Of a stretch of 64,000 nt of DNA, positions 16,445-27,271 are shown piece after piece. Numbering within the stretch: the stretch's first letter is position 1; each line of letters opens with the position of its first letter. Source of the stretch: Prolixibacter denitrificans (lineage in GTDB: Bacteria; Bacteroidota; Bacteroidia; Bacteroidales; Prolixibacteraceae); NCBI RefSeq assembly GCF_003014495.1, contig NZ_PYGC01000002.1, positions 434,001-498,000 of the forward strand, written 5' to 3'. Both the position numbers and the translations under genes were made by a program. The notes under the pieces were generated by a model, which made no database searches, was not told the DNA's origin, and was given only the letters and a program-made list of their open reading frames with translations.

Positions 16445-17869
16445 ATGGAACTGAAAAGACAAAGCAAATACAGTGGTAATAATCTGGTATACATATTAAA
16501 AGATGGTCTGGAGCTGGCCTCTGTTCCGCTTAGCGAAAAAGAAAAAAAATATGCCGAAAAGCGGTTGGAAGATAAAGCCGAATTAATTTTCATCAACCGA
16601 TTGGATGGATGGATTTTTCTGGTTGTTCCGAAACAGGACAAAGGTGAAGAGGCATTTTTAGAGCAATGCCGGAAAAAAGGAGATGAAATTGCAGTGCGGG
16701 CTACCGAGGAAAAACTGGAAGATCTGGGCATATTGGGAAACAATGCTCAGGCTGTTTTGGCTGTCGCTGAAGGAGTGGCATTGAGCAGCTACCGGTTTTT
16801 GAACCATTTTACAGATAAAAAAGGGAAAGAGACTTCGCTAAAAAGTGTGTCTCTGGTCTCTGAGCAATTGAGCGATGCTGACGTAACTGAATTGAGCAAC
16901 CTGGTGAAGAGTGTTTGCCAAACACGCGATTTAGTAAACGAACCGCTGTCGCACATGAATGCTGAGCGGCTGGCAGAAGCTTTCACGAAGATGGGAAAGG
17001 AAGCCGGAGTGACGGTGGATGTTTTCCATATGCAAAAAATAGAATCGCTAAAAATGGGCGGCCTGCTGGCGGTCAATAAAGGAAGTATCGATCCTCCCAC
17101 ATTCACCATCATGGAATGGAAACCGGAAAACCCGGTGAATGAAAAACCGATTGTGCTGGTCGGTAAAGGCGTGGTGTACGATACGGGAGGTATGAGCCTC
17201 AAGCCGACGGCCAATTCGATGGATTACATGAAATCGGATATGGCCGGTGGCGCTGCTGTAGGTGGAGCCATTTATGCGGCGGCGCTGAACCGTTTGCCAT
17301 TGCATGTTATTGCGCTGATTCCGGCAACTGATAACCGCCCCGACGGAAACGCTTATGTTCCGGGTGATGTGATTACGATGCATAGCGGCAAAACCGTGGA
17401 AGTGCTCAACACCGATGCAGAAGGGCGTTTGTTGCTGGCCGATGCATTAAGCTATGCGAAGAAATTTGAACCGCAACTGGTCATCGATGCGGCTACGCTA
17501 ACCGGGTCAGCAGCCGTTGCGCTGGGACACTATGGAATTGCGGGTATGGGAACTGCGAAACCGGAAGTGATGCAGCAACTTCAAAAAGCCGGGCACGAAG
17601 TGTACGAGCGTGTGGTCGAATTTCCTTTTTGGGAGGAATATGGCGAATTGTTGAAATCGGATATTGCCGACCTGAAAAACCTGGGGCCGCGCGAAGCAGG
17701 AATGATTACTGCCGGGAAGTTCCTCGAAAACTTTGTGGACTATCCCTGGATTCACCTGGATATCGCCGGAGCCGCTTTTCTGATGCAACCGGACGGCTAT
17801 CGTGGAAAGGGAGCTACGGGCACTGGTGTACGCCTGTTATACCGTTTCCTGAAAAGCATGGTTGGATGA
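16445..17869 (+). CDS. pepA: Leucyl aminopeptidase (M17 family)
   Basis: Cytosolic dinuclear-metal aminopeptidase of 474 residues. The C-terminal catalytic domain shows GKGVVYDTGGMSLKP near residue 240 and the M17 signature NTDAEGRLLLADAL near residue 322. DMAGGAAVGG lies between them. The N-terminal 160 residues form the less conserved M17 N-domain. It releases N-terminal residues from peptides. It is divergent from mqnC; the TAAATTTA sequence just upstream (16428-16435) may be its -7 box. Confidence 0.94.
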   Translation: MELKRQSKYSGNNLVYILKDGLELASVPLSEKEKKYAEKRLEDKAELIFINRLDGWIFLVVPKQDKGEEAFLEQCRKKGDEIAVRATEEKLEDLGILGNNAQAVLAVAEGVALSSYRFLNHFTDKKGKETSLKSVSLVSEQLSDADVTELSNLVKSVCQTRDLVNEPLSHMNAERLAEAFTKMGKEAGVTVDVFHMQKIESLKMGGLLAVNKGSIDPPTFTIMEWKPENPVNEKPIVLVGKGVVYDTGGMSLKPTANSMDYMKSDMAGGAAVGGAIYAAALNRLPLHVIALIPATDNRPDGNAYVPGDVITMHSGKTVEVLNTDAEGRLLLADALSYAKKFEPQLVIDAATLTGSAAVALGHYGIAGMGTAKPEVMQQLQKAGHEVYERVVEFPFWEEYGELLKSDIADLKNLGPREAGMITAGKFLENFVDYPWIHLDIAGAAFLMQPDGYRGKGATGTGVRLLYRFLKSMVG

Positions 17870-17927
17870 TATGCTCTGAAACCTCTATAAAAACACGGGC
17901 TGTTCAGGGATATACCGAAGAAAAGTT

Positions 17928-17935
17928 TAAATTTG
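17928..17935 (+). promoter_or_regulatory. -7 promoter box TAAATTTG upstream of pdxA
   Basis: An exact TAnnTTTG match 54 bases before the pdxA ATG. The candidate -33 (TTC at about 17903) is weak. Confidence 0.4.
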
Positions 17936-17988
17936 ACCATCCTTTCTCCTTAGGGGAATTGTTGAAAATCTAACATTTAGACAGGACT

Positions 17989-19050
17989 ATGAAGCAACAT
18001 ATTGTCAAGGTCGGAATTACGCACGGCGACATCAACGGAATTGGTTATGAGGTTATCATGAAGGCTCTGCTGGACAACCGGATAATGGAAAACTGTACTC
18101 CCATTGTCTACGGTTCGCCCAAAGTAGCCGCTTATCACCGAAAGGCCTTAAATATTAATAATTTCAGTTTTAACCACATTAACACGGCGGAAGAAGCAGT
18201 GCCCAAGCGGCCCAATATTATTAACTGTATCGATGAGAATATCCGGGTCGAGCTGGGTAAATCGACCAAGATGGCCGGCGAAGCGAGCTACATGGCACTC
18301 GAAGCGGCTGTTAAGGATATCAAAGAGGGGAAGATTGATGTGCTGATTACGGCTCCCATCAACAAGGAGAATATTCAGTCCAACGTTTTTCACTTTCCGG
18401 GACACACGCAGTATCTGGCCGAAGAGTTTAAGGCGGATGATCACCTGATGCTGATGGTGAGCAACGACCTGAAAGTTGGTATTGTTACTGAACACATTCC
18501 GTTGTCGAAAGTGGCCTCGACGATTACCACGGACATGATCCTGAGTAAGCTCCGGGTATTGAACCGGACATTGATGGAGGACTTTACGTTGCACAAGCCC
18601 CGTATTGCAGTTCTGGCGTTGAATCCGCACGCTGGTGACCATGGATTGATTGGTGACGAAGAAGAGCGTGAAATTATTCCTGCCATCAAAGCGGCGAATG
18701 AAGAGGGAATGATTGCCATGGGACCGTATCCCGCCGACGGATTTTTCGGTTCATCCGATTACAAGAAATTCGATGCTATTCTGGCGATGTACCACGATCA
18801 GGGACTGACGCCGTTTAAGTTGGCGTCGTTCGAGTCGGGCGTGAATTTCACCGCAGGCTTGCCCATTGTCAGGACATCTCCGGGACACGGAACGGCTTAC
18901 AGTCTGGCTGGTGAAGGAACCGCTTCGGAAGATTCGTTCCGGAACGCCATGTACCTGGCCATTGACCTGTTCCTGAACCGGGAGCAGTACAAAGAGTTTT
19001 CGAAAGATCCGCTGCAGAGTCAGGAGATCGATCGAACCGGGGGAGAATAG
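17989..19050 (+). CDS. pdxA: 4-hydroxythreonine-4-phosphate dehydrogenase
   Basis: NAD-dependent enzyme of pyridoxal 5'-phosphate synthesis (DXP-dependent route), 353 residues. It shows GITHGDINGIGYEVI at the N-terminus, TAPINKENIQ, FPGHTQYLAEEF with a metal-ligand histidine, and MYHDQGLTPFK near residue 268. Length is within the family range. The product of dxs/dxr chemistry and PdxA join in PLP synthesis. It lies directly upstream of ruvA with a 43-base gap, an order that recurs in related genomes. Confidence 0.95.
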   Translation: MKQHIVKVGITHGDINGIGYEVIMKALLDNRIMENCTPIVYGSPKVAAYHRKALNINNFSFNHINTAEEAVPKRPNIINCIDENIRVELGKSTKMAGEASYMALEAAVKDIKEGKIDVLITAPINKENIQSNVFHFPGHTQYLAEEFKADDHLMLMVSNDLKVGIVTEHIPLSKVASTITTDMILSKLRVLNRTLMEDFTLHKPRIAVLALNPHAGDHGLIGDEEEREIIPAIKAANEEGMIAMGPYPADGFFGSSDYKKFDAILAMYHDQGLTPFKLASFESGVNFTAGLPIVRTSPGHGTAYSLAGEGTASEDSFRNAMYLAIDLFLNREQYKEFSKDPLQSQEIDRTGGE

Positions 19051-19093
19051 TTTTCTCCCCGATTCCATGAATAAACTTGAATGAACGCAAAGG

Positions 19094-19675
19094 ATGTACG
19101 AATACATCAAGGGAAATATCACTGAACTAACGCCTGCTTCGGTCATTGTTGAGACCGGAGGTATCGGGTACTTTATCAACATTTCACTAACCACCTATAC
19201 CCGTTTGAACGGACGGGAAAATGTGACGGTTTTTCTTCAGCAAATTGTTCGCGAAGACGCCCATCTCCTGTATGGTTTTGCCGACCGGGATGAGCGGGAG
19301 ATCTTCAGGTTACTGATATCGGTGAACGGCATCGGAGCCAATACGGCTGTTATGATGCTTTCGTCGTATCAGCCGGAGCAGCTGAGGGACGCTATTGCTA
19401 CCGAGAATGTGAATGTGCTCAAAAGTATCAAAGGCATTGGAGCCAAAACGGCGCAGCGGGTTATCATCGATTTGAAGGATAAAATCGGTAAATCATCAGA
19501 ATCAGTGCAGGTTTTCGACAAAGCAGACAATACCACGCGGGAAGAAGCGTTATCTGCTTTGGTGATGCTGGGGTTCAACAAGCGGGCAATCGAAAAAGCA
19601 CTGGACCGGATTTTTTCCGACAATCCGGGTATTTCTGTTGAGGAAACCATAAAAATTGCGCTGAAAAATCTTTGA
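19094..19675 (+). CDS. ruvA: Holliday junction branch migration protein RuvA
   Basis: A 193-residue DNA-binding subunit that directs the RuvB motor on Holliday junctions. The N-terminal OB-fold (MYEYIKGNITELTP) is followed by two helix-hairpin-helix motifs (LLISVNGIGANTAVMML and LKSIKGIGAKTAQRVI) and the C-terminal RuvB-contacting domain III (REEALSALVMLGFNKRAIEKAL). It sits immediately upstream of sprA, a conserved Bacteroidota pairing. Confidence 0.97.
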   Translation: MYEYIKGNITELTPASVIVETGGIGYFINISLTTYTRLNGRENVTVFLQQIVREDAHLLYGFADRDEREIFRLLISVNGIGANTAVMMLSSYQPEQLRDAIATENVNVLKSIKGIGAKTAQRVIIDLKDKIGKSSESVQVFDKADNTTREEALSALVMLGFNKRAIEKALDRIFSDNPGISVEETIKIALKNL

Positions 19676-19721
19676 GGGCTCCCTTTCCCTGCATTTTTGC
19701 GGAAAAAATTTGTAGTAGCTG

Positions 19722-22700
19722 GTGTTGAGAAGGTACCGTAGATATATACTGGCTATTCCCCTGCTGATTATCGTTGTGTCCATTATCGGAAACAGCGATG
19801 CGTCGGTCAACATGGGAAAAGCTGTCAGGTGGAATGATAACGGTCCGGTTAAAGAAGAGGGTGATACGCTTGCCGTAGATACCATTGGGAAATTACCCTA
19901 TCCCTTTCGGGATAAAGGCCCCTTCGGAAATGCAGGACAACAGGATTCATCCGCCTTGTATCTTCATGATCCTTCGAATATGAAAAAGGAGGTGGAGTAC
20001 GATCCGGAAACCGGCGATTATATTTTCTACGACCGGATTGGAGACTTCAACTACCGGCTACCGCGAACCATGTCGCTGGAAGAGTACCGCCATTGGGATT
20101 TTCAGGAGTCCATTAAGCGCTACTGGCGGCAACGGATGGCACAACAATCCTTCGAACAACAGTCGCAACTCATCCCCCAACTCAAGGTAGGCGGCGAATC
20201 TTTCAACAGAATATTCGGTTCGAATACGGTGAGCATTCGCCCACAGGGCTATGTAGAACTGAGCCTTGGTGTGCAAACTAACCGCATCGATAATCCTTCC
20301 ATTCCCGAAAGGATGCGTAAAACCACAACATTCGATTTCAACGAGAAAGTGAACATGAATGTGGTGGGACAAATCGGAAGTAAGCTGAATATGCGGGTGA
20401 ATTATAATACCGAAGCGACTTTCGATTTTGAAAACAAGATGAAGCTGAACTACACCGGCGATGAGGATGAGATTGTGAAGAATGTGGAAGCCGGTAACGT
20501 TTCGATGCCGTTGTCGGGGTCGCTGATTACCGGAGGGACTAATCTCTTTGGGGTGAGAACGGATCTGCAGTTTGGTAAACTCGCGGTTTCGACAATTTTC
20601 TCGCAGCAAAAAGGAGAAACCAAGACCATCGAAACGGAGGGCGGTGCCCAGAAGACCAAGTTCAAACTCGATGTAACGGATTACGATGCCAACCGGCACT
20701 TCTTCCTCGGGCAGTATTTTTACGATCACTACGATCAGGCACTGGCCAACCTGCCGGTTATCAATTCAGCCATCACCATCAACAAGGTGGAAGTATGGGT
20801 CACCAATAAATCCAACGACTTTAAGGAATCCCGAAATATTCTGGCACTAACCGACCTGGGTGAACGGGGTGCGAACCGTGAGAATCAATCGATTTCAGAA
20901 TTTGGCGATACGCCCGGACTCTCGTACCCGGAAAACGTTTATACGTTCAACGGTGCCAACCAAATGTATAAGTCCATCACGTCTACCTATTCCGGTATTC
21001 GTAATATTGCACAGCTGACACAGGTAATGGCTCCGTTGGCCAGTCGAGGATTTGTGGCCGGCCGCGACTACGAAAAAATAGAAAATGCCCGCAGGCTCTC
21101 TCCTTCAGAATATACCGTCAATAAGAAACTGGGTTACATTTCGCTCAACTCAGCTCTGAATGCGGATGAGGTGTTGGCTGTCGCTTACCAGTACACGGCC
21201 AACGGGAAAACCTACCAGGTGGGTGAATTCTCGACCGATGGTATCGATGCGCCGCAGACGTTGGTTCTGAAACTAATCAAAGGCACCGATTTAAATCCCA
21301 AATTCAAGAATTGGGATTTGATGATGAAAAACGTCTATAACCTCGGGGCTTACCAGCTTTCGCCGGAAGATTTCCGTTTCGACGTGGAATACCAGAACGA
21401 TTCGACCGGTACTAATTTGAATTACCTGCCTACAGGTCCGCTGAAGGAGAAAATATTGCTCAAGGTGATGAACCTTGACAATCTGAACAAGCAAAAGGAT
21501 CCGTATCCCGACGGACTTTTCGACTTTATCGACGGCGTGACGATCGATGCCGCTACAGGGCGGGTGTTCTTCCCGGTTGTTCAGCCATTCGGTTCCAACC
21601 TGAAAAAGCAACTGGGGAGCGATCAGACGGCAATCGACCGATATGTTTTCCAGAGTTTGTATGATGAAACAAAGACAGTAGCCGAGCAGGATGCTGAAAA
21701 AAATAAATATCAGTTGGTAGGTAGTTACAAGGGAAGTGCCAGCAACGAAATTTCGCTCAATACAATTAACGTAGCGCGGGGATCGGTAAAAGTAACTGCC
21801 GGTGGCCGGGAGCTGACGGAAAACGTCGATTACGTGCTGGATTACGCCCAGGGAACGGTGAAGATTATTAACCAGGGGCTGCTCGAATCGGGAACGCCTA
21901 TTTCGGTTTCCACCGAAAGTAACAATCTGTTCAGTATGCAGCGGAAGACCTTGTTGGGGACCCACATGAATTACGAGTTCAATAAGAACTTTAATCTGGG
22001 CGGTACGGTAATGTATCTGCACGAGAAGCCGCTGACGCAGAAAGTGAATTACGGTGAAGATCCCATTTCGAACACCATGCTGGGATTGAATGCTTCGTAT
22101 AAAACATCATCGCAACTGATTACTAATTTGGTGGATGCACTGCCATTCCTTGATACGAAAGCGGAATCGAAAGTGGCTGTGGATGCGGAGTTTGCACAGT
22201 TACTTCCCGGACACTCGAAGGTGATTTCGAATGCCGGTGCAGTGTATATCGATGATTTCGAGGGGACGAAAACGACCATCGATATGAAAACGCAGCATGC
22301 GTGGACCTTCGCCAGCACGCCGCAGGGACAAGACATGTTCCCGGAAGGAGAGCTGGTTGACAACCTGGCCAATGGCTACAACCGGGCAAAGCTGGCGTGG
22401 TATGTTATCGATCCGCTCTTGCAACGAAATACCGCGACTACGCCGAAGCATCTCTTAGAGTTTCCGAAACAGCGCTCGAGTAACTATGTGCGCGAAGTAT
22501 ATCAGAGTGAAATTTATCCCGACAGGCAGACACCTGTAGGTCAACCTACGAATATTCCGACACTTGATTTGGCATATTATCCTTCGGAAAAAGGTCCATA
22601 CAACTTTGATACTTACCCTTCGACTTACTCTGCCGGTGTAGCTCCCAATGGTTCGCTGAATCAGCCTGAGACGCGCTGGGGCGGAATTATGCGTCAGGTG

Positions 22701-25700
22701 CAGACCAGCGATTTTGAAGCAGCGAATATCGAGTACATCGAGTTCTGGATGATGGATCCGTTTGCCGAAGATACGTTGCAGCAAAATCCAGGTGGAGATT
22801 TGTATTTCGATTTGGGAAATGTGTCAGAGGATATTCTTCGGGATGGAAGAAAATCGTTTGAGAACGGATTGCCGGCCGATGGTAATTACGCAGCTACCTG
22901 CGATACGACTGCCTGGGGCCGTGTTTCGAGACAACAGTCGTTGGTGAAGGCTTTCGACAACAATCCACAGGCCCGTCGTTATCAGGATGTTGGTTTGGAT
23001 GGTCTGGACTCGAAGGATGAAGAGAGTTTTTATAAAACGTATCTCGACCAGCTAAAAGGCTTGTTGATTGATAGTGTATACGCTAAGGTTTATGCCGATC
23101 CGGCGAATGATAACTTCCACTATTTCCGGGGAACCGATTATGATAATGAAAAGCTGGGTATTCTTCAGCGATACAAAAATTACAACAATCCTGATGGCAA
23201 CTCGCCGACGTCCGATATGTCGCCGGAACCCTATAGTACGGCCGCAACATCAATTCCCGATGCCGAGGATATTAACGACGATAATACGTTAAGTGAGAAT
23301 GAGTCATATTTTCAATACCACCTGAAGCTGGATCGGCAGGATTTGACTGTTGGAAAGAATTACATCACCGACGCGAAAACGGCGCGTGTTAAACTGAAAG
23401 ATGGTACCACTTCGGAGATTACCTGGTACCAGTTTAAGATCCCGGTCAAACAACCGACTTCGACTATCGGAACTATTTCCGATTTCCGTTCTATCCGTTT
23501 TATGCGGATGTTCCTGCGCGGATGGAAGAAGCCGGTCGTGTTGCGTTTTGCCACGCTCGATTTGGTTCGCTCTGACTGGCGGATTTATGAAAAGGATTTG
23601 TCGGAAAACAACAGTGTTCCTTCTCCGAATACCAAGTTCGAGATATCAGCTGTCAACATTGAGGAGAATGCGAATCGCGAGCCGGTGAACTACGTGTTAC
23701 CTCCCGGAATCAGCCGTGTGATCGACCCCGCCAACCCGCAGATCCGACAACTGAACGAACAGTCGATGGTGCTGCGGACGATCGATTTGCCAACCGGCGA
23801 TGCGCGGGCAGCATACAAAACCACTACAGTAGACATGCGGCGGTATAAAACGCTGAAAATGGAGGTGCATGCCGAAGCAATTAAAAACCATGCGTTGAAT
23901 GATGACGATCTTTCGCTTTTCATTCGCATCGGGTCGGATTACCGCTACAACTATTACGAATATGAAATTCCGCTGAAGCTGACGCCGCCGGGTTACTACA
24001 GTAATGATTCGCAGAACGACCGGTTCATTGTGTGGCCCGAAGCGAACCGGATGTATATCCCGCTGGATCTGTTACCAAAGTTAAAGCTCGAGCGAAATGC
24101 CAAAATGCGGCAAGCTGGGTCCCAGCTTTCGATGAATGATGTCTTTGAAAAGATTCAGAATGGTGTGAACAACAACCAGAACATCATTAAGGTGAAGGGT
24201 AATCCCAACCTGGGAGAGGTGACTTCGGTGATGATTGGTATCCGGAACAAGGATGGTAGCCCGCATCCGGGAAGTAAATCGGTGGAAGTATGGGTCAACG
24301 AGCTTCGATTGACGGATTTCGACGAGAAAGGTGGTTGGGCAGCCTTGGGCCGCATTTCGGGTAACTTGGCTGATTTGGGTACTTATTCGTTTGCCGGACG
24401 AACCAGTACGGCCGGCTTCGGAAGTATCGATTCGAAGATGCAGCAGCGCAGTATGGAAGACAGCCATGAGTACGATATTTCTACGAATCTTCAATTAGGA
24501 AAATTCTTTGGGGAGAAGTCGGGAGTACAGATTCCGATGTACCTCGGTTTTTCGAAAGCGGTACAAACGCCGGAATATTCGCCGCTCGACCCGGATGTGA
24601 AATTGAAAGATGCGCTGGATGCTGCTGCGAATAAGTCCGAAAGGGATTCTATCAAGCGAATTTCGCAGGATTATACCACTCGTCGAAGTATCAATTTCAC
24701 GAATGTGCACATCGACAAGCCTAACAAAAAAGGGAAACCCAAGGTCTATGATATTTCGAATTTCGCGGTGACCTATTCATTCAACCAGTATTATCACCGT
24801 GACATCAACACCACGAGGAATGAGACGCGTAATACACGCATGCTGTTTTCGTACAACTACAACACACGTCCAAAGGCTGTGGAGCCCTTCAAAAATGTGA
24901 AGTTGTTTCGCTCGCCGTGGTTCTCGCTGATTCGTGATTTCAACTTCTATTACTCGCCGGAACAGATTTCTTTCCGCTCGGATATGAACCGGAGGTACAG
25001 CGAGCTGCAGTATCGTAACATCACCAATCCCGATTTTATTATTCCTTCTTCTTACGAGAAAGATTTTATCTGGGACCGCTACTATGATTTGCGATACAGC
25101 CTCACCCGCAGTTTGAAGCTGGATGTTTCGGCTCAGAATACATCACGCGTGGAAGAGCCGTTGGGAGTCCGGTTAAACAAGAATCAGGATGAGTATGAGG
25201 CACGGCGTGATACAATTATTCAGAGTATTCTCGACGGAGGTCGTAACACGCATTATCATCATACGGTGAATGCTTCGTACACATTGCCGATTAATAAAAT
25301 TCCATTGCTGAACTGGACATCGGGTTCGGCGCGCTATCAATCGACTTTTGACTGGGATACCGGACCGATTACCAGCAGTGAATACCAGCTGGGTAATATT
25401 ATCCAAAACTCACGTTCGATGCAGTTTAACGGTCAGGCCAACCTGGTAAACCTGTATAACAAAGTCCCGTTCCTGAGAAAAGTAAATCAAAAATATTCGG
25501 GAGGACGGGGAAGAAGAAGCATGATGCGGCGGCCTTCGCCGATGCGTTCGGATGCCCGGAACGGAGGGAATGGGAAAGAGGTGCGGTTCGCCGACAAGGG
25601 ACTCAACCTGAAGGCTGGGAAGGCCCGCTCGATTTTCCATAAGCTGGGTACGAAAGATGTCCGGGTAACCGTTACGGATGCTAAGGGAAAACCGATTAAC

Positions 25701-27248
25701 GGTGAGGTGAAGATCGTGAATGAAAACCGGGTGACTTTTACAGCTCCCAGGGATTATACCAATGCCAATGTGTTGGTGGTAGGTACACAAAAACCATCTG
25801 CCAATATCGCCCTGGAGATAGCCCAATTCACTTCGCGTTTACTGATGATGGTCCGCGATATCAATATTTCCTATACACAGACCGACGGAACGGTTCTTCC
25901 GGGCTACCTGCCAAATACCAGCTATTTTGGACTGGAGAATTATGCTCCCGATGGCAGTACCGTCAAATCACTGGCCCCGGGATGGCCTTTTGTTTTGGGA
26001 CAACAGGACCCGGACTTTGCCTGGAAAGCGATTCAGAATGGTTGGATGACGACGGATTCTGCTCAAAACAGCCCGTATCAAATGACTCACAACAATACAC
26101 TGAACCTGCGGGCTAAACTCGAACCCATTCCGGGATTGAAAATTGATTTGACGGCCAACCGGAGTTATTCCGAAAACTCATCGGAATTCTATTTGTACGA
26201 TGCGCAGGATGGCTGGGGTGCTTACAACAAAAATTATTTCGGGAACTTCACCATGTCGGTTATTACAATCGGATCAGCTTTCGATAAGCTGGGTACCAGT
26301 GGTGTGCAGCAATCTTCGGCATGGGATAAGTTTCGGGATTACCGTCATATTATTGCCGGTCGGTTAGCCGCTCAGCGGGTGGCGAATCCGAACCAGGGAT
26401 ACGATCCGGGTAAAACTGATCCGACGACCGGATTCCCCGATGGCTATGGTCCAACCGCTGCTCAGGTTCTGATACCTTCGTTCTTTGCTGCGTATACCGG
26501 AACCGATCCAAATAAAGTATCGCTCGATCCGTTCCCTTCGGTCAAGTTCATGATGCCTAACTGGCGTCTTCAATACAATGGTGCTGTTAACGCTGTTCCG
26601 GGTTTGAAGAATATAATGAAAACGGTCAGTATTTCACATGCCTACCGTTCTTCTTATAACGTGGGGTCGTTTATCAGTAACCTGAATTATGATGAGCTTG
26701 GTGATGGCTTCAGTTATGTGCGTGACTATCAGGATAACTTCCTGCCAAAGAATGACATTAACGCCATCAGTATCAATGAGTCGTTCAGTCCGCTGTTCAA
26801 CGTGGATGTGACCTGGTTAAATAACCTGACCACTCGTTTCGAATACCGGAAATCACGGAATTTGACGCTTAGCTTGACAAATAATCAGTTGACGGAAGTG
26901 TACAACAACGAGATGAGTGTCGGTTTGGGCTACCGTTTCGAGGATTTGAAGTTGTTCATTAAGACGAAGAACTCGCAGAAGACATTGAACAACGACTTGC
27001 AAGTCAGGGCGGACTTTGGCTTGCGGAAGAACAAAACCGTTCTGAGAAAACTGGTGGAATCAGATGATCAGCTTACGGCCGGCCAGCAGGCAATGACCAT
27101 CAAATTATCGGCCGATTACAATCTGAGTGAAGCCTTTATCGTCCGGTTGTATTACGACCGAATTGTGAATAATCCGTTTATTTCGCTCTCTTATCCCACG
27201 GCTAATTCCAACATTGGTGTAAGCTTCCGGTTCACTTTATCGCACTAA
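19722..27248 (+). CDS. sprA: SprA, type IX secretion outer-membrane translocon
   Basis: At 2508 residues this is the giant beta-barrel channel through which T9SS cargo crosses the outer membrane. Visible features are an N-terminal hydrophobic signal (residues 7-27), the conserved QGYVELSLGVQTNRIDNP block near residue 170, GNVSMPLSGSLITGGTNLFG near residue 260, and many aromatic beta-strand segments to the C-terminal FRFTLSH. The start is GTG at 19722, with an in-frame TTG next to it; no ATG gives the signal sequence. It follows ruvA by 46 bases. No frameshift was seen over 7.5 kb. Confidence 0.96.
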   Translation: MLRRYRRYILAIPLLIIVVSIIGNSDASVNMGKAVRWNDNGPVKEEGDTLAVDTIGKLPYPFRDKGPFGNAGQQDSSALYLHDPSNMKKEVEYDPETGDYIFYDRIGDFNYRLPRTMSLEEYRHWDFQESIKRYWRQRMAQQSFEQQSQLIPQLKVGGESFNRIFGSNTVSIRPQGYVELSLGVQTNRIDNPSIPERMRKTTTFDFNEKVNMNVVGQIGSKLNMRVNYNTEATFDFENKMKLNYTGDEDEIVKNVEAGNVSMPLSGSLITGGTNLFGVRTDLQFGKLAVSTIFSQQKGETKTIETEGGAQKTKFKLDVTDYDANRHFFLGQYFYDHYDQALANLPVINSAITINKVEVWVTNKSNDFKESRNILALTDLGERGANRENQSISEFGDTPGLSYPENVYTFNGANQMYKSITSTYSGIRNIAQLTQVMAPLASRGFVAGRDYEKIENARRLSPSEYTVNKKLGYISLNSALNADEVLAVAYQYTANGKTYQVGEFSTDGIDAPQTLVLKLIKGTDLNPKFKNWDLMMKNVYNLGAYQLSPEDFRFDVEYQNDSTGTNLNYLPTGPLKEKILLKVMNLDNLNKQKDPYPDGLFDFIDGVTIDAATGRVFFPVVQPFGSNLKKQLGSDQTAIDRYVFQSLYDETKTVAEQDAEKNKYQLVGSYKGSASNEISLNTINVARGSVKVTAGGRELTENVDYVLDYAQGTVKIINQGLLESGTPISVSTESNNLFSMQRKTLLGTHMNYEFNKNFNLGGTVMYLHEKPLTQKVNYGEDPISNTMLGLNASYKTSSQLITNLVDALPFLDTKAESKVAVDAEFAQLLPGHSKVISNAGAVYIDDFEGTKTTIDMKTQHAWTFASTPQGQDMFPEGELVDNLANGYNRAKLAWYVIDPLLQRNTATTPKHLLEFPKQRSSNYVREVYQSEIYPDRQTPVGQPTNIPTLDLAYYPSEKGPYNFDTYPSTYSAGVAPNGSLNQPETRWGGIMRQVQTSDFEAANIEYIEFWMMDPFAEDTLQQNPGGDLYFDLGNVSEDILRDGRKSFENGLPADGNYAATCDTTAWGRVSRQQSLVKAFDNNPQARRYQDVGLDGLDSKDEESFYKTYLDQLKGLLIDSVYAKVYADPANDNFHYFRGTDYDNEKLGILQRYKNYNNPDGNSPTSDMSPEPYSTAATSIPDAEDINDDNTLSENESYFQYHLKLDRQDLTVGKNYITDAKTARVKLKDGTTSEITWYQFKIPVKQPTSTIGTISDFRSIRFMRMFLRGWKKPVVLRFATLDLVRSDWRIYEKDLSENNSVPSPNTKFEISAVNIEENANREPVNYVLPPGISRVIDPANPQIRQLNEQSMVLRTIDLPTGDARAAYKTTTVDMRRYKTLKMEVHAEAIKNHALNDDDLSLFIRIGSDYRYNYYEYEIPLKLTPPGYYSNDSQNDRFIVWPEANRMYIPLDLLPKLKLERNAKMRQAGSQLSMNDVFEKIQNGVNNNQNIIKVKGNPNLGEVTSVMIGIRNKDGSPHPGSKSVEVWVNELRLTDFDEKGGWAALGRISGNLADLGTYSFAGRTSTAGFGSIDSKMQQRSMEDSHEYDISTNLQLGKFFGEKSGVQIPMYLGFSKAVQTPEYSPLDPDVKLKDALDAAANKSERDSIKRISQDYTTRRSINFTNVHIDKPNKKGKPKVYDISNFAVTYSFNQYYHRDINTTRNETRNTRMLFSYNYNTRPKAVEPFKNVKLFRSPWFSLIRDFNFYYSPEQISFRSDMNRRYSELQYRNITNPDFIIPSSYEKDFIWDRYYDLRYSLTRSLKLDVSAQNTSRVEEPLGVRLNKNQDEYEARRDTIIQSILDGGRNTHYHHTVNASYTLPINKIPLLNWTSGSARYQSTFDWDTGPITSSEYQLGNIIQNSRSMQFNGQANLVNLYNKVPFLRKVNQKYSGGRGRRSMMRRPSPMRSDARNGGNGKEVRFADKGLNLKAGKARSIFHKLGTKDVRVTVTDAKGKPINGEVKIVNENRVTFTAPRDYTNANVLVVGTQKPSANIALEIAQFTSRLLMMVRDINISYTQTDGTVLPGYLPNTSYFGLENYAPDGSTVKSLAPGWPFVLGQQDPDFAWKAIQNGWMTTDSAQNSPYQMTHNNTLNLRAKLEPIPGLKIDLTANRSYSENSSEFYLYDAQDGWGAYNKNYFGNFTMSVITIGSAFDKLGTSGVQQSSAWDKFRDYRHIIAGRLAAQRVANPNQGYDPGKTDPTTGFPDGYGPTAAQVLIPSFFAAYTGTDPNKVSLDPFPSVKFMMPNWRLQYNGAVNAVPGLKNIMKTVSISHAYRSSYNVGSFISNLNYDELGDGFSYVRDYQDNFLPKNDINAISINESFSPLFNVDVTWLNNLTTRFEYRKSRNLTLSLTNNQLTEVYNNEMSVGLGYRFEDLKLFIKTKNSQKTLNNDLQVRADFGLRKNKTVLRKLVESDDQLTAGQQAMTIKLSADYNLSEAFIVRLYYDRIVNNPFISLSYPTANSNIGVSFRFTLSH

Positions 27249-27271
27249 TTTTTCCGGTTCAACCGGAAGAC

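Noticed and set aside
20058-20729. 223-codon antisense ORF in sprA, and similar long antisense ORFs at 21291-22022, 18148-18642 and 42528-43022
   Set aside because: All lie inside strongly supported genes and show shadow-type composition.
27252-27268. Hairpin TTCCGG-TTCAA-CCGGAA between sprA and the flippase gene as a terminator
   Set aside because: No T-run follows it on either strand, so it is only a hairpin in a 23-base convergent gap.
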